Assembly (NCBI RefSeq): GCF_031454185.1
Contig: NZ_JAVDQI010000001.1
Span: 186,001 to 250,000 of the forward strand
Reading direction: 5' to 3'
DNA: 64,000 nt
From: Methanococcoides alaskense
GTDB taxonomy: Archaea; Halobacteriota; Methanosarcinia; Methanosarcinales; Methanosarcinaceae
Shown here: piece after piece, positions 8,498 to 16,724 of the stretch
Position numbering within the stretch: position 1 is the stretch's first letter
How the letters are laid out: every line of letters begins with the position of its first letter
Made by a program: the position numbers and the translations under genes
The notes under the pieces: model-generated
The model's input: only the letters and a program-made list of their open reading frames with translations
Database searches by the model: none
What the model was told of the DNA's origin: nothing

Positions 8498-9355
8498 ATG
8501 AAGAACATGCTTAAGACCACATTATTACTTTCATCCTTGACAGGACTGCTGATCATTGTAGGTCGTCTTATCGGCGGAACTGCCGGAATGTTCATCGCAT
8601 TTGCGTTTGCACTTGTGCTGAACTTCGGCAGTTATTGGTACAGTGACAAGATAGTCCTGAAGATGTACCACGCTAAAGAAGTGACCGAATCCGAAAGTCC
8701 ACAACTTTACGATGTTGTGAGGAATCTTGCAATGCGTGCCCAACTCCCGATGCCTAAAGTTTACCTCGTGGAGACATCGATGCCAAATGCATTCGCTACC
8801 GGCAGAGATCCTAAACATGCAGCAGTAGCTGCGACCACAGGGATAATGAATATCCTCACACCAGAAGAGCTTGAGGGTGTGCTTGCCCATGAACTGGCAC
8901 ATGTAAAGAACAGGGACACACTTATCAGTGCTGTTGCTGCGACAATTGCCGGAGTTATCACAATGCTTGCCACCTGGGCAAGATGGGCTGCCATCTTTGG
9001 AGGTATCGGAGGCAGGGATGATAATGGGGGAGGAAATATTGTTGGTTTCATAGCACTTGCAATAGTGGCACCGCTGGCAGCAACCATCATACAGTTTGCA
9101 ATATCACGTTCACGTGAGTTCGGTGCAGATGCAGAAGGAGCACGCATTTCACAGAAACCCTGGGCACTTGCCAGTGCACTCTCAAAACTTGAATCCGGAG
9201 CACAGAACTACCAGCCAAGAAAGAACGATGTTAAGCCATCCCAGAACACAGCACATATGTTCATCGTCAATCCTCTGAGAGGAAGCTCATTGATGAAGTT
9301 GTTCAGGACACATCCTCCCACAGAGGAAAGGATACGCCGCCTGAACGAAATGTGA
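8498..9355 (+). CDS. htpX: HtpX-type membrane zinc metalloprotease (M48)
   Basis: This 285-residue enzyme degrades misfolded membrane proteins from the cytoplasmic side. Two N-terminal membrane helices (about residues 8-28 and 30-46) precede the catalytic site HELAHVKNRD (about residues 130-139), in which the two histidines and a downstream glutamate bind zinc. Two further hydrophobic segments follow (AVAATIAGVITMLATWARWA and IVGFIALAIVAPLAATIIQ). The third zinc ligand region is SREFGADAEGA, and the C-terminal THPPTEERI is the family signature. Length matches HtpX. The gene is monocistronic with GAGG before the ATG. Confidence 0.96.
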   Translation: MKNMLKTTLLLSSLTGLLIIVGRLIGGTAGMFIAFAFALVLNFGSYWYSDKIVLKMYHAKEVTESESPQLYDVVRNLAMRAQLPMPKVYLVETSMPNAFATGRDPKHAAVAATTGIMNILTPEELEGVLAHELAHVKNRDTLISAVAATIAGVITMLATWARWAAIFGGIGGRDDNGGGNIVGFIALAIVAPLAATIIQFAISRSREFGADAEGARISQKPWALASALSKLESGAQNYQPRKNDVKPSQNTAHMFIVNPLRGSSLMKLFRTHPPTEERIRRLNEM

Positions 9356-9359
9356 AAAT

Positions 9360-9815
9360 TTAGAACCTGAAAAGGTCTACCTGGCCAGGATCGGTCAGGT
9401 GTATTATTTTTATTCCGGAAGATTCAAGAACCTTTGATAAATGGTATCTATGGCAATTCTTCGGGTTCTTTTCAGCACACATAAGAACGATACAGGAACC
9501 CGCTTTATTGACAGCCTCTATTTTATCCACTAAACGAGAGTAATATTTACTGAACTCATCGGTCTTTGTATAATCCATGTAGCTTCCGTTCCTAAGACCC
9601 CCAAGCCCCGGACAATGAGAATAGATAATATTGTTCATGGGAAGCACTATCTCGAGGTTCTCCTTATTGAAATCCTCGTGCACCGAATGCGGATAACTGC
9701 GAATATCCACCAAATGAACGATATTGAAACTTTGCACCATATCAATAAGATATTCAAGAGACCTGTTACCATAGCCTATGGTATAGCAGAAACTACCGTC
9801 TTCCATTATGGCCAT
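9360..9815 (-). CDS. DUF488 family protein
   Basis: This 151-residue protein shows the DUF488 hallmarks: YTIGYGNRSLEYLIDMV at the N-terminus, LVDIRSYPHS, a middle GLGGLR segment, and near the C-terminus the CAEKNPKNCHRYHLSKVL motif with two conserved cysteines and a His-Arg pair. The family is widespread, and no biochemical role is firmly established to my knowledge. It converges with htpX, leaving only 4 bp between the genes. Confidence 0.85.
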   Translation of the reverse strand: MAIMEDGSFCYTIGYGNRSLEYLIDMVQSFNIVHLVDIRSYPHSVHEDFNKENLEIVLPMNNIIYSHCPGLGGLRNGSYMDYTKTDEFSKYYSRLVDKIEAVNKAGSCIVLMCAEKNPKNCHRYHLSKVLESSGIKIIHLTDPGQVDLFRF

Positions 9816-9859
9816 TGAATGGATTGGAAGCTTATTATCTTTTCTGTTTTGAGCTGTTA

Positions 9860-9890
9860 ACCTACGTTTTTTGAACAGAATTTATAGACA
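9860..9890 (+). promoter_or_regulatory. Probable promoter of the thyA-aroA unit
   Basis: TTTATAGA near 9880 is preceded directly by TTGAACAG. The same TTGAACAG plus TTTATAGA pairing occurs upstream of the MscS gene near 19811. It lies about 100 bp before the thyA ATG. Confidence 0.35.
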
Positions 9891-9983
9891 TTGGATGCAT
9901 ATCAATGAACATTATTGAACATTGAACAGATACCTATATTAGAAGGATAATGCCTAATTAAGTTCATTAGTGGAGAATTTATC

Positions 9984-10637
9984 ATGACGCATGATGCTGC
10001 AATTGGAAGGATCATAAAAGCCCGGAATATAAGCGATGCATGGTATCGAGGACTCAATGTCATATGGAACCATGGAAGTGTGATCACGGATGAGCGTGGG
10101 AGCCAGATACGTGAATTCATGAACCTTATGGTGGTTATCGAGGACCCATACAGTAATGAGATACCTGAGGATAGCGCCTGGAACCATGAGAGGCTGGAAG
10201 AATATGCAAAACAGCTTATTACAGGCGAAAATGTACAGGATTTCGAATACACCTACGGTCAACGGCTCAGGAACTGGGATGGTAAGGTCGACCAGATAGA
10301 GTATGTCATCGAGAAACTGACAAACAACAAGACAACACGCAGGGCTACTGCCGTCACATGGGTACCAACGATCGATACCGAAGTGGATGAAGTGCCATGC
10401 ATGATAGTTGATGATTTTAAAATACGGGATGAAAAAGTACATCTTACAACATTGTTCAGGAGCCATGATTTTGCCGGAGCATATCCTGCAAACCTGTATG
10501 GGCTTTCAAAACTGCTCGAATATGTTGCAGATGAAGTAGGACTTGCTCCAGGAACGATAACGACCATGAGTGTTTCCGCACATATATACGACCATGACTG
10601 GGACAAGATCGAGAAGATCATTAAAGGGGTGCAGTAA
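9984..10637 (+). CDS. thyA: Thymidylate synthase, archaeal (methanogen) type
   Basis: This 217-residue enzyme methylates dUMP to dTMP. It is the short archaeal form, thought to use a methanopterin-type C1 carrier rather than folate. The catalytic cysteine lies in VPCM (about residue 136), followed by the RSHD and AGAYPANLYGL segments that bind the nucleotide. Start at ATG 9984 preceded by GGAG. The stop codon is directly adjacent to the aroA ATG, so the two are translated from one transcript. Confidence 0.93.
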   Translation: MTHDAAIGRIIKARNISDAWYRGLNVIWNHGSVITDERGSQIREFMNLMVVIEDPYSNEIPEDSAWNHERLEEYAKQLITGENVQDFEYTYGQRLRNWDGKVDQIEYVIEKLTNNKTTRRATAVTWVPTIDTEVDEVPCMIVDDFKIRDEKVHLTTLFRSHDFAGAYPANLYGLSKLLEYVADEVGLAPGTITTMSVSAHIYDHDWDKIEKIIKGVQ

Positions 10638-11921
10638 ATGAAAGTTACAGTAGGAAGATCAGGAGTACACGGAGAGATATTTGCACCTCCTTCAAAAAGT
10701 TACACTCACAGGGCTATCACAGTTGCAGCCCTCTCAAAAGAATCCATTATACACAGACCTTTGATCTCAGCAGACACCCAATCAACGATAAAGGCCTGTG
10801 AGATGTTAGGTGCATACATCGAAAAGGATGGAGATAAATTATTGATAAGCGGTGTTGATGGAGAACCACAAACTCCTGACAACGTTATCGATGTTGGCAA
10901 TTCCGGAACAACGCTTCGTTTTATGACAGCCGTTTCTGCCCTTGGCCAGGGAACTACCGTTCTTACAGGAGATAATTCCATAAGATCAAGGCCTAATGGA
11001 CCGCTTCTCAATGTATTGAACGACCTTGGAGTTCAGTCCATATCAACACGAGGGAACGGGTGTGCACCTATTGTGGTGACCGGAGGATTAAAAGGTGCTA
11101 TCGCAAAGATAGACGGCTCCATAAGTTCTCAGTTCATATCCGCACTTCTGCTTGCATGTCCACTAACAAAGAACAGTACAACGCTTTCAATAAAGGGAGA
11201 ACTGAAATCCAGGCCTTATATCGATGTCACATTGGATATTCTGGAGAAAGCTGGTGTTGAGATATATCTGGAAGATAATCAGAACCTTAAGTTCATAATA
11301 CCTGGTAGCCAGAAGTACAGGCTCAAGGAATATACCGTACCAGGAGACTTTTCCTCGGCATCATATCTTCTTGCAGCAGCTGCAATGACAGATACGAAGA
11401 TCAAGGTCAATAATCTGTACCCATCCATGCAGGGAGATGTTGCCATCATAGATATCCTAAAGGAAATGGGTGCCAATGTCTACTGGAACAAAGAAGAAGG
11501 AACAGTAGAGGTGAATGGTGGTAAACTTCACGGCATCACAATGGATGCCGGCGCAACACCTGACCTCGTACCTACAGTCGCAGTCCTCGGTGCAGTTGCA
11601 GAAGGTGAGACTGTCATTACAAATGCCGAACACGTCAGATACAAGGAAACCGACAGGCTCCATGCAATGGCTGTAGAGCTCAATAAAATGGGAATCTCCA
11701 CAAGTGAGGAAAAGGACAAGCTCACCATCAAAGGAGGAGAGCTTAAAGGTGCAGATGTCCATGGCTGGCACGACCACCGCATAGTGATGTCACTGACACT
11801 TGCCGGAATGATCGCAGGTGATACGACCATCGATACTGCGGAAGCTATCTTTATCTCATATCCGAACTTCTTCGATTCAATGCGTTCCATCGGAGCGGAT
11901 GTGATCCTAAGCGAACAGTGA
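10638..11921 (+). CDS. aroA: 3-phosphoshikimate 1-carboxyvinyltransferase (EPSP synthase)
   Basis: This 427-residue enzyme joins phosphoenolpyruvate to shikimate-3-phosphate in aromatic amino acid synthesis. Family segments in order: PSKSYTHRA (substrate-binding Lys and Arg, residues 17-25), DVGNSGTTLRFM, RSRPNGPLLNVL, DGSISSQFISALLLA, VPGDFSSASYLL, RYKETDRLHAM and DHRIVMSL. The two inverse alpha/beta domains are complete. It starts at the base after the thyA stop, with AGGGG inside the thyA end acting as ribosome site. Confidence 0.97.
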   Translation: MKVTVGRSGVHGEIFAPPSKSYTHRAITVAALSKESIIHRPLISADTQSTIKACEMLGAYIEKDGDKLLISGVDGEPQTPDNVIDVGNSGTTLRFMTAVSALGQGTTVLTGDNSIRSRPNGPLLNVLNDLGVQSISTRGNGCAPIVVTGGLKGAIAKIDGSISSQFISALLLACPLTKNSTTLSIKGELKSRPYIDVTLDILEKAGVEIYLEDNQNLKFIIPGSQKYRLKEYTVPGDFSSASYLLAAAAMTDTKIKVNNLYPSMQGDVAIIDILKEMGANVYWNKEEGTVEVNGGKLHGITMDAGATPDLVPTVAVLGAVAEGETVITNAEHVRYKETDRLHAMAVELNKMGISTSEEKDKLTIKGGELKGADVHGWHDHRIVMSLTLAGMIAGDTTIDTAEAIFISYPNFFDSMRSIGADVILSEQ

Positions 11922-11955
11922 CGAAGAAGATATATTATCTTTAGGTCAGCTTACC

Positions 11956-13155
11956 ATGATATACGATGTAGTGGTTGTCGGCGCAGGACCAACTGGCTCT
12001 ACAGCAGCGCGTTACGCAGCAATGGCCGGTGCGAAGGTGCTCATTATCGAAGAGCATGCTTCCATCGGGTCTCCTGTGGAATGCACAGGATTACTGAGCA
12101 CACGTGCTGTTTCGGAGTGTGATGTACGTCCCGAAGATGATTTCGTATTGAACAGTGTTCGCGGGGCTTTTGTACACTCACCTGACGGAACCTGTCTACC
12201 CATTGATGGAAAACGGACAAAGGCCTATGTCGTTTCCAGAAAGATATTTGACCGTCATCTTGTCTCGCTTGCAGTTGATACCGGAGCAGAGCTCATGCTT
12301 AAGGGCAGGGTCACAGGGATACAACAAAAGGACGGGATACAACTTCTTTCGGTCATCCACATGGGAAAGATGATAACCGTCAGATCGAAGATCATCATCG
12401 GTGCAGATGGTGTCAAGAGCAACGTTGCCAGATATACAGGGCTTGGAAAGGTTGACAGGATCCTTTCAGGAGTACAGACAGAAGCCCTTTACAACTCAAA
12501 TGACACTGATTTTGTGGAACTGTTCGTTGGTTCACAGGCACCCGGATTCTTTGCCTGGACAGTACCTGTCAATGAAAGGATATCAAGGATAGGACTGGCA
12601 GTAGAGCCAGGAAATGAACACAATGCAATAAACTACCTGAGGAACATTGTGAACAAGAACGAACGTCTTGCAGGCAACTGCACCAGCAGCATGCTAGACC
12701 TTGTTGTCGGAGGGATACCGATCGGTCCGCTCAAGAGGACATATTCGGATGGCGTGCTCATTGCAGGCGATGCAGCCGGACAGGTCAAACCGACATCTGG
12801 AGGCGGTATTTATACCGGTGCTGTTTGTGCAAAGATAGCTGGACAGGTTGCAGCTGAAGCTGTCAGTGAGGAGAACCTTTCGGCAAACAGACTGAAAGAA
12901 TATGAAAGCAGATGGAAAGCAGCTCTTGGTCGTGAACTTAGAACAGGAATGAGGATACACGATTTTATGGGCGGGCTGACCGACAAAGAACTGGATGACC
13001 TTATCGGTTCAATGAACAATAATGCGATCCTCGAACTTATCACAAAATATGGAGATATGGACCATCCGTCCATACTTATCAAAAAGCTACTGAACCCTAT
13101 GAACTCACGTCATTTGATAGGGGTTTTCAGAGCGTTTGCAAAAGCTGTTCTGTGA
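11956..13155 (+). CDS. Geranylgeranyl reductase family flavoprotein (archaeal lipid saturation)
   Basis: This 399-residue FAD enzyme probably reduces geranylgeranyl double bonds of archaeal membrane lipids or isoprenoid quinone-like tails. The dinucleotide fold is at residues 3-34 (VVVVGAGPTGSTAARYAAMA), then GSPVECTGLLS, the second FAD motif IIGADGVKSNVARY, and LIAGDAAGQVKPTSGGGIYTG, all typical of this family. Methanogens carry several paralogues, so the exact substrate is open. The gene is 34 bp after aroA and may be part of the same transcript. Confidence 0.88.
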   Translation: MIYDVVVVGAGPTGSTAARYAAMAGAKVLIIEEHASIGSPVECTGLLSTRAVSECDVRPEDDFVLNSVRGAFVHSPDGTCLPIDGKRTKAYVVSRKIFDRHLVSLAVDTGAELMLKGRVTGIQQKDGIQLLSVIHMGKMITVRSKIIIGADGVKSNVARYTGLGKVDRILSGVQTEALYNSNDTDFVELFVGSQAPGFFAWTVPVNERISRIGLAVEPGNEHNAINYLRNIVNKNERLAGNCTSSMLDLVVGGIPIGPLKRTYSDGVLIAGDAAGQVKPTSGGGIYTGAVCAKIAGQVAAEAVSEENLSANRLKEYESRWKAALGRELRTGMRIHDFMGGLTDKELDDLIGSMNNNAILELITKYGDMDHPSILIKKLLNPMNSRHLIGVFRAFAKAVL

Positions 13156-13160
13156 AAGGA

Positions 13161-13673
13161 TCAATAGATACTTACGCCTTTTACGCCAGGAAGCTGTAAG
13201 ATCTCATTTACAAGGTCACCCGGCACTTTAGAATCCGTGATTATGGTCAACATCGCTTTGCTGTTGAAATATGGGTCATCGGATACCGCTTGCCTGATAC
13301 TGATGTTGTGGTTAGATATCACCTGTGATACGCTGAACAGGATACCAACGTTCGCGGCATCATCAGGAGTTATTATTATCACACCAAGACCGAGAGCTGG
13401 AGCTACATCACGAAGGAAAGGTATGGACGTGACGTTCTGGAAGATATTCCTTAATAGTTCATCCGAAAGTATGGTTTCAGTAGTTGCATCTACGACCCTG
13501 CGATCAACACCTGCTTCTTTTGCAAGCTGAGTATGAGGGATCTCTATCGAGCCTGATGTTACCTTACCATCGCCATTTACCTGAAAACCACGTTCGAAGA
13601 GTAACTTTATTACCTTCTGCTGGGCAGGGTGTTTTTCGAACTTCTTGAGTACTGTGCTCCACATGATTACCAT
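13161..13673 (-). CDS. ACT-domain regulator of amino acid metabolism
   Basis: The N-terminal 75 residues look like a winged helix (KKFEKHPAQQKVIKLLFERG, then IPHTQLAKEAGVDRRVVDAT). The C-terminal 75 residues are an ACT domain (GVIIITPDDAANVGILFSVS, then AMLTIITDSKVPGDLVNEIL). This is the architecture of the archaeal ACT regulators predicted to sense an amino acid and control biosynthetic genes. The open frame begins at a TTG at 13685. I chose the ATG at 13673 because GGGG lies 6 bp upstream; a further ATG at 13664 is possible for a leaderless message, given the TATA-like TTTATAATT near 13690. Confidence 0.75.
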   Translation of the reverse strand: MVIMWSTVLKKFEKHPAQQKVIKLLFERGFQVNGDGKVTSGSIEIPHTQLAKEAGVDRRVVDATTETILSDELLRNIFQNVTSIPFLRDVAPALGLGVIIITPDDAANVGILFSVSQVISNHNISIRQAVSDDPYFNSKAMLTIITDSKVPGDLVNEILQLPGVKGVSIY

Positions 13674-13854
13674 CTTGTTCCCCAAATTATAAAGATTTAA
13701 GCTCTAATCCATACTAAAAAAGAACTAAATAAATAAATATTCCGTTCATGGGTCCTGACACAAAAAATCAGATCAATACCAGCCCTTTGAACAAAAAGAT
13801 CTTTCCGATTATTTTAAAAAGAAAAAGGTAATATTTGTTGCCTCAAATAGATAT

Positions 13855-13905
13855 AATGTATGCATTTCTTGAACAGGTCTCAATGTATGCACTTTTTTGA
13901 ACAGG
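13855..13905. repeat. Tandem near-identical repeat carrying TTGAACAGG
   Basis: AATGTATGCATTTCTTGAACAGG (shown in part: AATGTATGC...TTGAACAGG) at 13855-13877 is repeated at 13882-13905 with a few changes. It lies just past the stop of the transporter ATPase gene. The TTGAACAG core also occurs near promoters at about 9869 and 19811. Confidence 0.5.
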
Positions 13906-13907
13906 AA

Positions 13908-14816
13908 TCAGTGCCTGTAGCTTGATATTACATCATTGACCATTTCATGGGTGCTTTCATGTATATGAAGGCTCATTTTCCCTTCAAGCGCCTCAATTGC
14001 TTGTGTCAGTTCTTTAACAGATTCATCTATTGACATAGGAGTTTGATCACAATCCCCTCCAAAACATTTCATGATCTTGAAAAACTTAAATATATCAGGA
14101 GCATCCAGATTGTTTTCTTTTACAAGCACATGATCTGAAAATATATCCCTTGTTGGCCCCTCTGCCACTATAGACCTGTTCAAGACGTAGACCCTGTCTG
14201 CCAGCTCAGAGAGAGCATTGATATCGTGCATTGCTATTACAGTGGTGATACCATGGTTCTTGTTCAGGTCATTGATCACTCTTATTAGATCTGCCCTGCT
14301 TTTAGGATCAAGGTTCGCTGTAGGCTCATCGAGTACCAGGACCCTTGGCTCCATGGAAAGAACTGCTGCAAGAGCCGCCTTTTTCTTCTGGCCAAAGCTC
14401 ATGTGATGAGGTACTTTGTCCTCGAATCCTTCAAGACCGACGGTTGCAAGTGCTTTTTTTACCCTTCTGTCAACCTCTTCTTCACTAAGTCCCATGTTAA
14501 GGGGTCCGAATGCAATATCATCATAGACCGTAGACATGAACAACTGGTCATCAGGTTCAGCAAAGACAACTCCGACCTCCCTGATCCTGTCTTCGGTCTT
14601 CATGCTCCCGATATTGTTGCCAAATATTTTCACATTGTCCTGCTCAGCGCGGATGACACCATTAAGATGAAGGAAAAGAGTGGTCTTCCCGGCCCCATTT
14701 GGCCCCATTATGACGATCTTTTCACCCTGTTCGATCTCAATATTTACATTATCCAGTGCTTTTGTACCATCAGGATAAGAATAGTTCAGATCTGTTATAC
14801 TTATAGCCGTTTTCAT
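13908..14816 (-). CDS. ECF-type nickel/cobalt transporter ATPase (NikO/CbiO)
   Basis: This 302-residue ABC ATPase powers metal uptake. Walker A is GPNGAGKTTL (about residues 38-47), the Q-loop is FAEPDDQLF, the ABC signature is the variant MSFGQKKKAAL, and Walker B is VLVLDEPTANLDP. The H-loop is AMHD. A C-terminal extension of about 60 residues carries the cysteine pair CFGGDC. It overlaps the NikQ/CbiQ gene by 4 bp. The protein is typical of methanogen NikO/CbiO, and the metal cannot be told from the ATPase alone. Confidence 0.9.
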   Translation of the reverse strand: MKTAISITDLNYSYPDGTKALDNVNIEIEQGEKIVIMGPNGAGKTTLFLHLNGVIRAEQDNVKIFGNNIGSMKTEDRIREVGVVFAEPDDQLFMSTVYDDIAFGPLNMGLSEEEVDRRVKKALATVGLEGFEDKVPHHMSFGQKKKAALAAVLSMEPRVLVLDEPTANLDPKSRADLIRVINDLNKNHGITTVIAMHDINALSELADRVYVLNRSIVAEGPTRDIFSDHVLVKENNLDAPDIFKFFKIMKCFGGDCDQTPMSIDESVKELTQAIEALEGKMSLHIHESTHEMVNDVISSYRH

Positions 14817-15577
14817 GATAAGGACATCCCATATATTATAAATATCAAAACAGTACCAATTAAGATCGCTGCCAATCCGTAATCTGCAGTCTGCATTTTA
14901 AATTTAACAATTGTCCTGGACTCTCCGGTGTAACCTTTTGAGGCCATAGAATGATAGACCCTTTCAGCTCTTTCATAGCTCCTGACAAGGATCATGCCAA
15001 CTAGATTGCCTATGATGGAAAGGGAATGCTTGTTTGCTTTTACCTTAAACCCTTTGGCTTTCATTGATGTCCACATGCTAAAGAATTCATCAATAAAAAC
15101 AAAAATGTACCTATAAGAGAACATCAGCGTCTGGACAAAAGGAGAAGGTACCTTAAGTGAATGAAGTGACTTCATCGTAGTATCCATTTTCGTTGTCCCA
15201 AGCATGATCAGTGTAAGCATGATCGATGTTGCTGCCCTTATAACTACAAGGCTGCCATAATAAAGACCATCATAACTGATACTAATTCCGTTATAGGAAT
15301 AAAGGACATTTCCATCTAATGCAAAAGGCATTACTATCAGAAATGGCATAACAAAGATCAATCCTGGTTTCATCCTATCAAAGATAAATCCAAAAGGAAT
15401 TCTTGATACAAGTAAAATGAAGGATGAAAAAAGCAGGCTTACAAATGCGATCCTTATATCTTCTATAAAAACAAAAGAAAAAATAAGAATGGTAAAAGTA
15501 ATTATTTTTGCCCTTGGGTCAAATCGATGAATAAGAGAATCAAGTTCTGCATATTTATCAATCTCGGGGTATTTCAT
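14813..15577 (-). CDS. ECF transporter transmembrane (T) component NikQ/CbiQ
   Basis: This 254-residue membrane protein couples the ATPase to the metal-binding S component. It has several hydrophobic helices starting near residue 28 (IITFTILIFSFVFIEDIRIA), and the cytosolic coupling helix with the family motif region SYERAERVYHSMASKGYTG (about residues 205-223) containing Ala-x-x-Ser-Lys-Gly. Gene order with its 4-bp overlap into the ATPase gene supports the assignment. Confidence 0.9.
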   Translation of the reverse strand: MKYPEIDKYAELDSLIHRFDPRAKIITFTILIFSFVFIEDIRIAFVSLLFSSFILLVSRIPFGFIFDRMKPGLIFVMPFLIVMPFALDGNVLYSYNGISISYDGLYYGSLVVIRAATSIMLTLIMLGTTKMDTTMKSLHSLKVPSPFVQTLMFSYRYIFVFIDEFFSMWTSMKAKGFKVKANKHSLSIIGNLVGMILVRSYERAERVYHSMASKGYTGESRTIVKFKMQTADYGLAAILIGTVLIFIIYGMSLS

Positions 15578-15594
15578 TTCAATTACTCCACCAA

Positions 15595-16032
15595 TTAATT
15601 ATTTCCTTTCTTTGCAGTATAGACCATTGCAATTCCTGCAAGTCCCATAAGGTATCCAAATCCGGTGAAGATCCTCATGAAAAGAGGAAGTTCAGCTGGC
15701 TTGTTGTTGCCACCTGTGACACTTACTATAGCATCACCTTTGTGACCAAACTGGTCAACGACCACATGGTATTGTATAACACCTTCAACCGGTGCAAAAC
15801 TTAAGAAACCATCTTCATCAGTCTCTCCTTCATAAAGGAGCTCTTCGGTATCTGCATTAAGTATCTGGTACTCTGCCAACCCCATTGGTGCATCGCCTTC
15901 ATAGAAAGCCTTTACAATGATCTCATCGCCACTGAACTGCTCTACGAAACACCTATGTGCAGATGCAGTTGGTATAAGTGACATACACAGAATTAATAAT
16001 ATTGTTATAGTAAAAATTTTGGTGGATCTCAT
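15595..16032 (-). CDS. Small membrane/exported component of the nickel transporter (NikK/NikL-like)
   Basis: This 145-residue protein has a signal sequence (residues 1-25, ending TASA), an immediately following His-Arg-Cys (mature N-terminus HRCFVEQF), a beta-rich extracytoplasmic domain of the DUF4198/carboxypeptidase-regulatory kind, and one membrane helix at about residues 120-138. Small proteins of this layout accompany CbiMQO in place of the CbiN subunit in many Ni systems. The exposed His and Cys next to the signal cleavage point are candidate metal ligands. Its start overlaps the stop of nikM by 4 bp. Confidence 0.75.
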   Translation of the reverse strand: MRSTKIFTITILLILCMSLIPTASAHRCFVEQFSGDEIIVKAFYEGDAPMGLAEYQILNADTEELLYEGETDEDGFLSFAPVEGVIQYHVVVDQFGHKGDAIVSVTGGNNKPAELPLFMRIFTGFGYLMGLAGIAMVYTAKKGNN

Positions 16033-16655
16033 TTTTTGTCCTCCTTGTTAAGTGGAAGAAGTTCTGGCTTTACCTTTGCAAGGTAAGCTACTACTGATGC
16101 TGTTACTATTGTTTCAATTACCATTATGAGCATGTGTGGGATCACTACAAGCTTTGCCATCATTTCGAATTGCTCTCCTGCTGTAATAAGTGTTATAGCC
16201 AGGAAGACCGTGGTCAGAAGTATTGCAAGACCTCCACAAATACCGCCAATAGCAGGCTTTGAAAGTCCCATACCCGAACCTTTCCTGAATACTGCATAAC
16301 AGATCAAAGCAGGTGCACCCACATTGAAACTGTTTATTCCTATCGTGGTTATGCCCCCGTGCTGGAACAACAATGCCTGAAGTACCAGACCAATGAACAT
16401 TGCAGGATATGCAAGTGCGCCAAGGACAACACCCAGCAATCCATTCAGGATAAGATGTACACTTGTAGGTGGTACGTTTATGTGAATAAGTGAAGCAACA
16501 AAAAAAGCTGCTGTGAATACGGATAGTTTGGGGATCTGTTCTGCAATGCTGCCCTGTTTTTGAGCCATCTTGAAAGCAAATGCAATAAAAATTATTGAAA
16601 CGATCCAGCCAAACGCTATAACAGCTGGAGATAGTACCCCGTCTGAAATATGCAT
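16029..16655 (-). CDS. Substrate-binding membrane component NikM/CbiM
   Basis: This 208-residue membrane protein gives the transporter its metal specificity. The mature N-terminus MHISDGVLSP matches the CbiM/NikM family MHI-x-[DE]-G, where Met1, His2 and a further His bind Ni or Co. Six or seven hydrophobic segments follow. HINVPPTSVHLILNGLLG carries the other conserved histidines (about residues 58-75). Neighbouring T-component and ATPase genes complete the ECF transporter. Nickel is favoured because the small NikK/L-like partner replaces CbiN, but cobalt is not excluded. Confidence 0.9.
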   Translation of the reverse strand: MHISDGVLSPAVIAFGWIVSIIFIAFAFKMAQKQGSIAEQIPKLSVFTAAFFVASLIHINVPPTSVHLILNGLLGVVLGALAYPAMFIGLVLQALLFQHGGITTIGINSFNVGAPALICYAVFRKGSGMGLSKPAIGGICGGLAILLTTVFLAITLITAGEQFEMMAKLVVIPHMLIMVIETIVTASVVAYLAKVKPELLPLNKEDKK

Positions 16656-16686
16656 TATACATCACTCCTTAAAAATAAAATAAAAT

Positions 16687-16712
16687 GAAAGGGGATTTTG
16701 AATCCCCCTTTC
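16687..16712 (-). terminator. Hairpin between the surface-protein gene and nikM
   Basis: GAAAGGGGATT pairs with AATCCCCCTTTC around a 3-nt loop with one bulged base. On the minus strand it is followed by ATTTTATTTTATTTTT. This would end or attenuate the transcript of the upstream PGF-CTERM gene, giving more surface protein than transporter. Confidence 0.7.
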
Positions 16713-16724
16713 AATATTAGTTAC

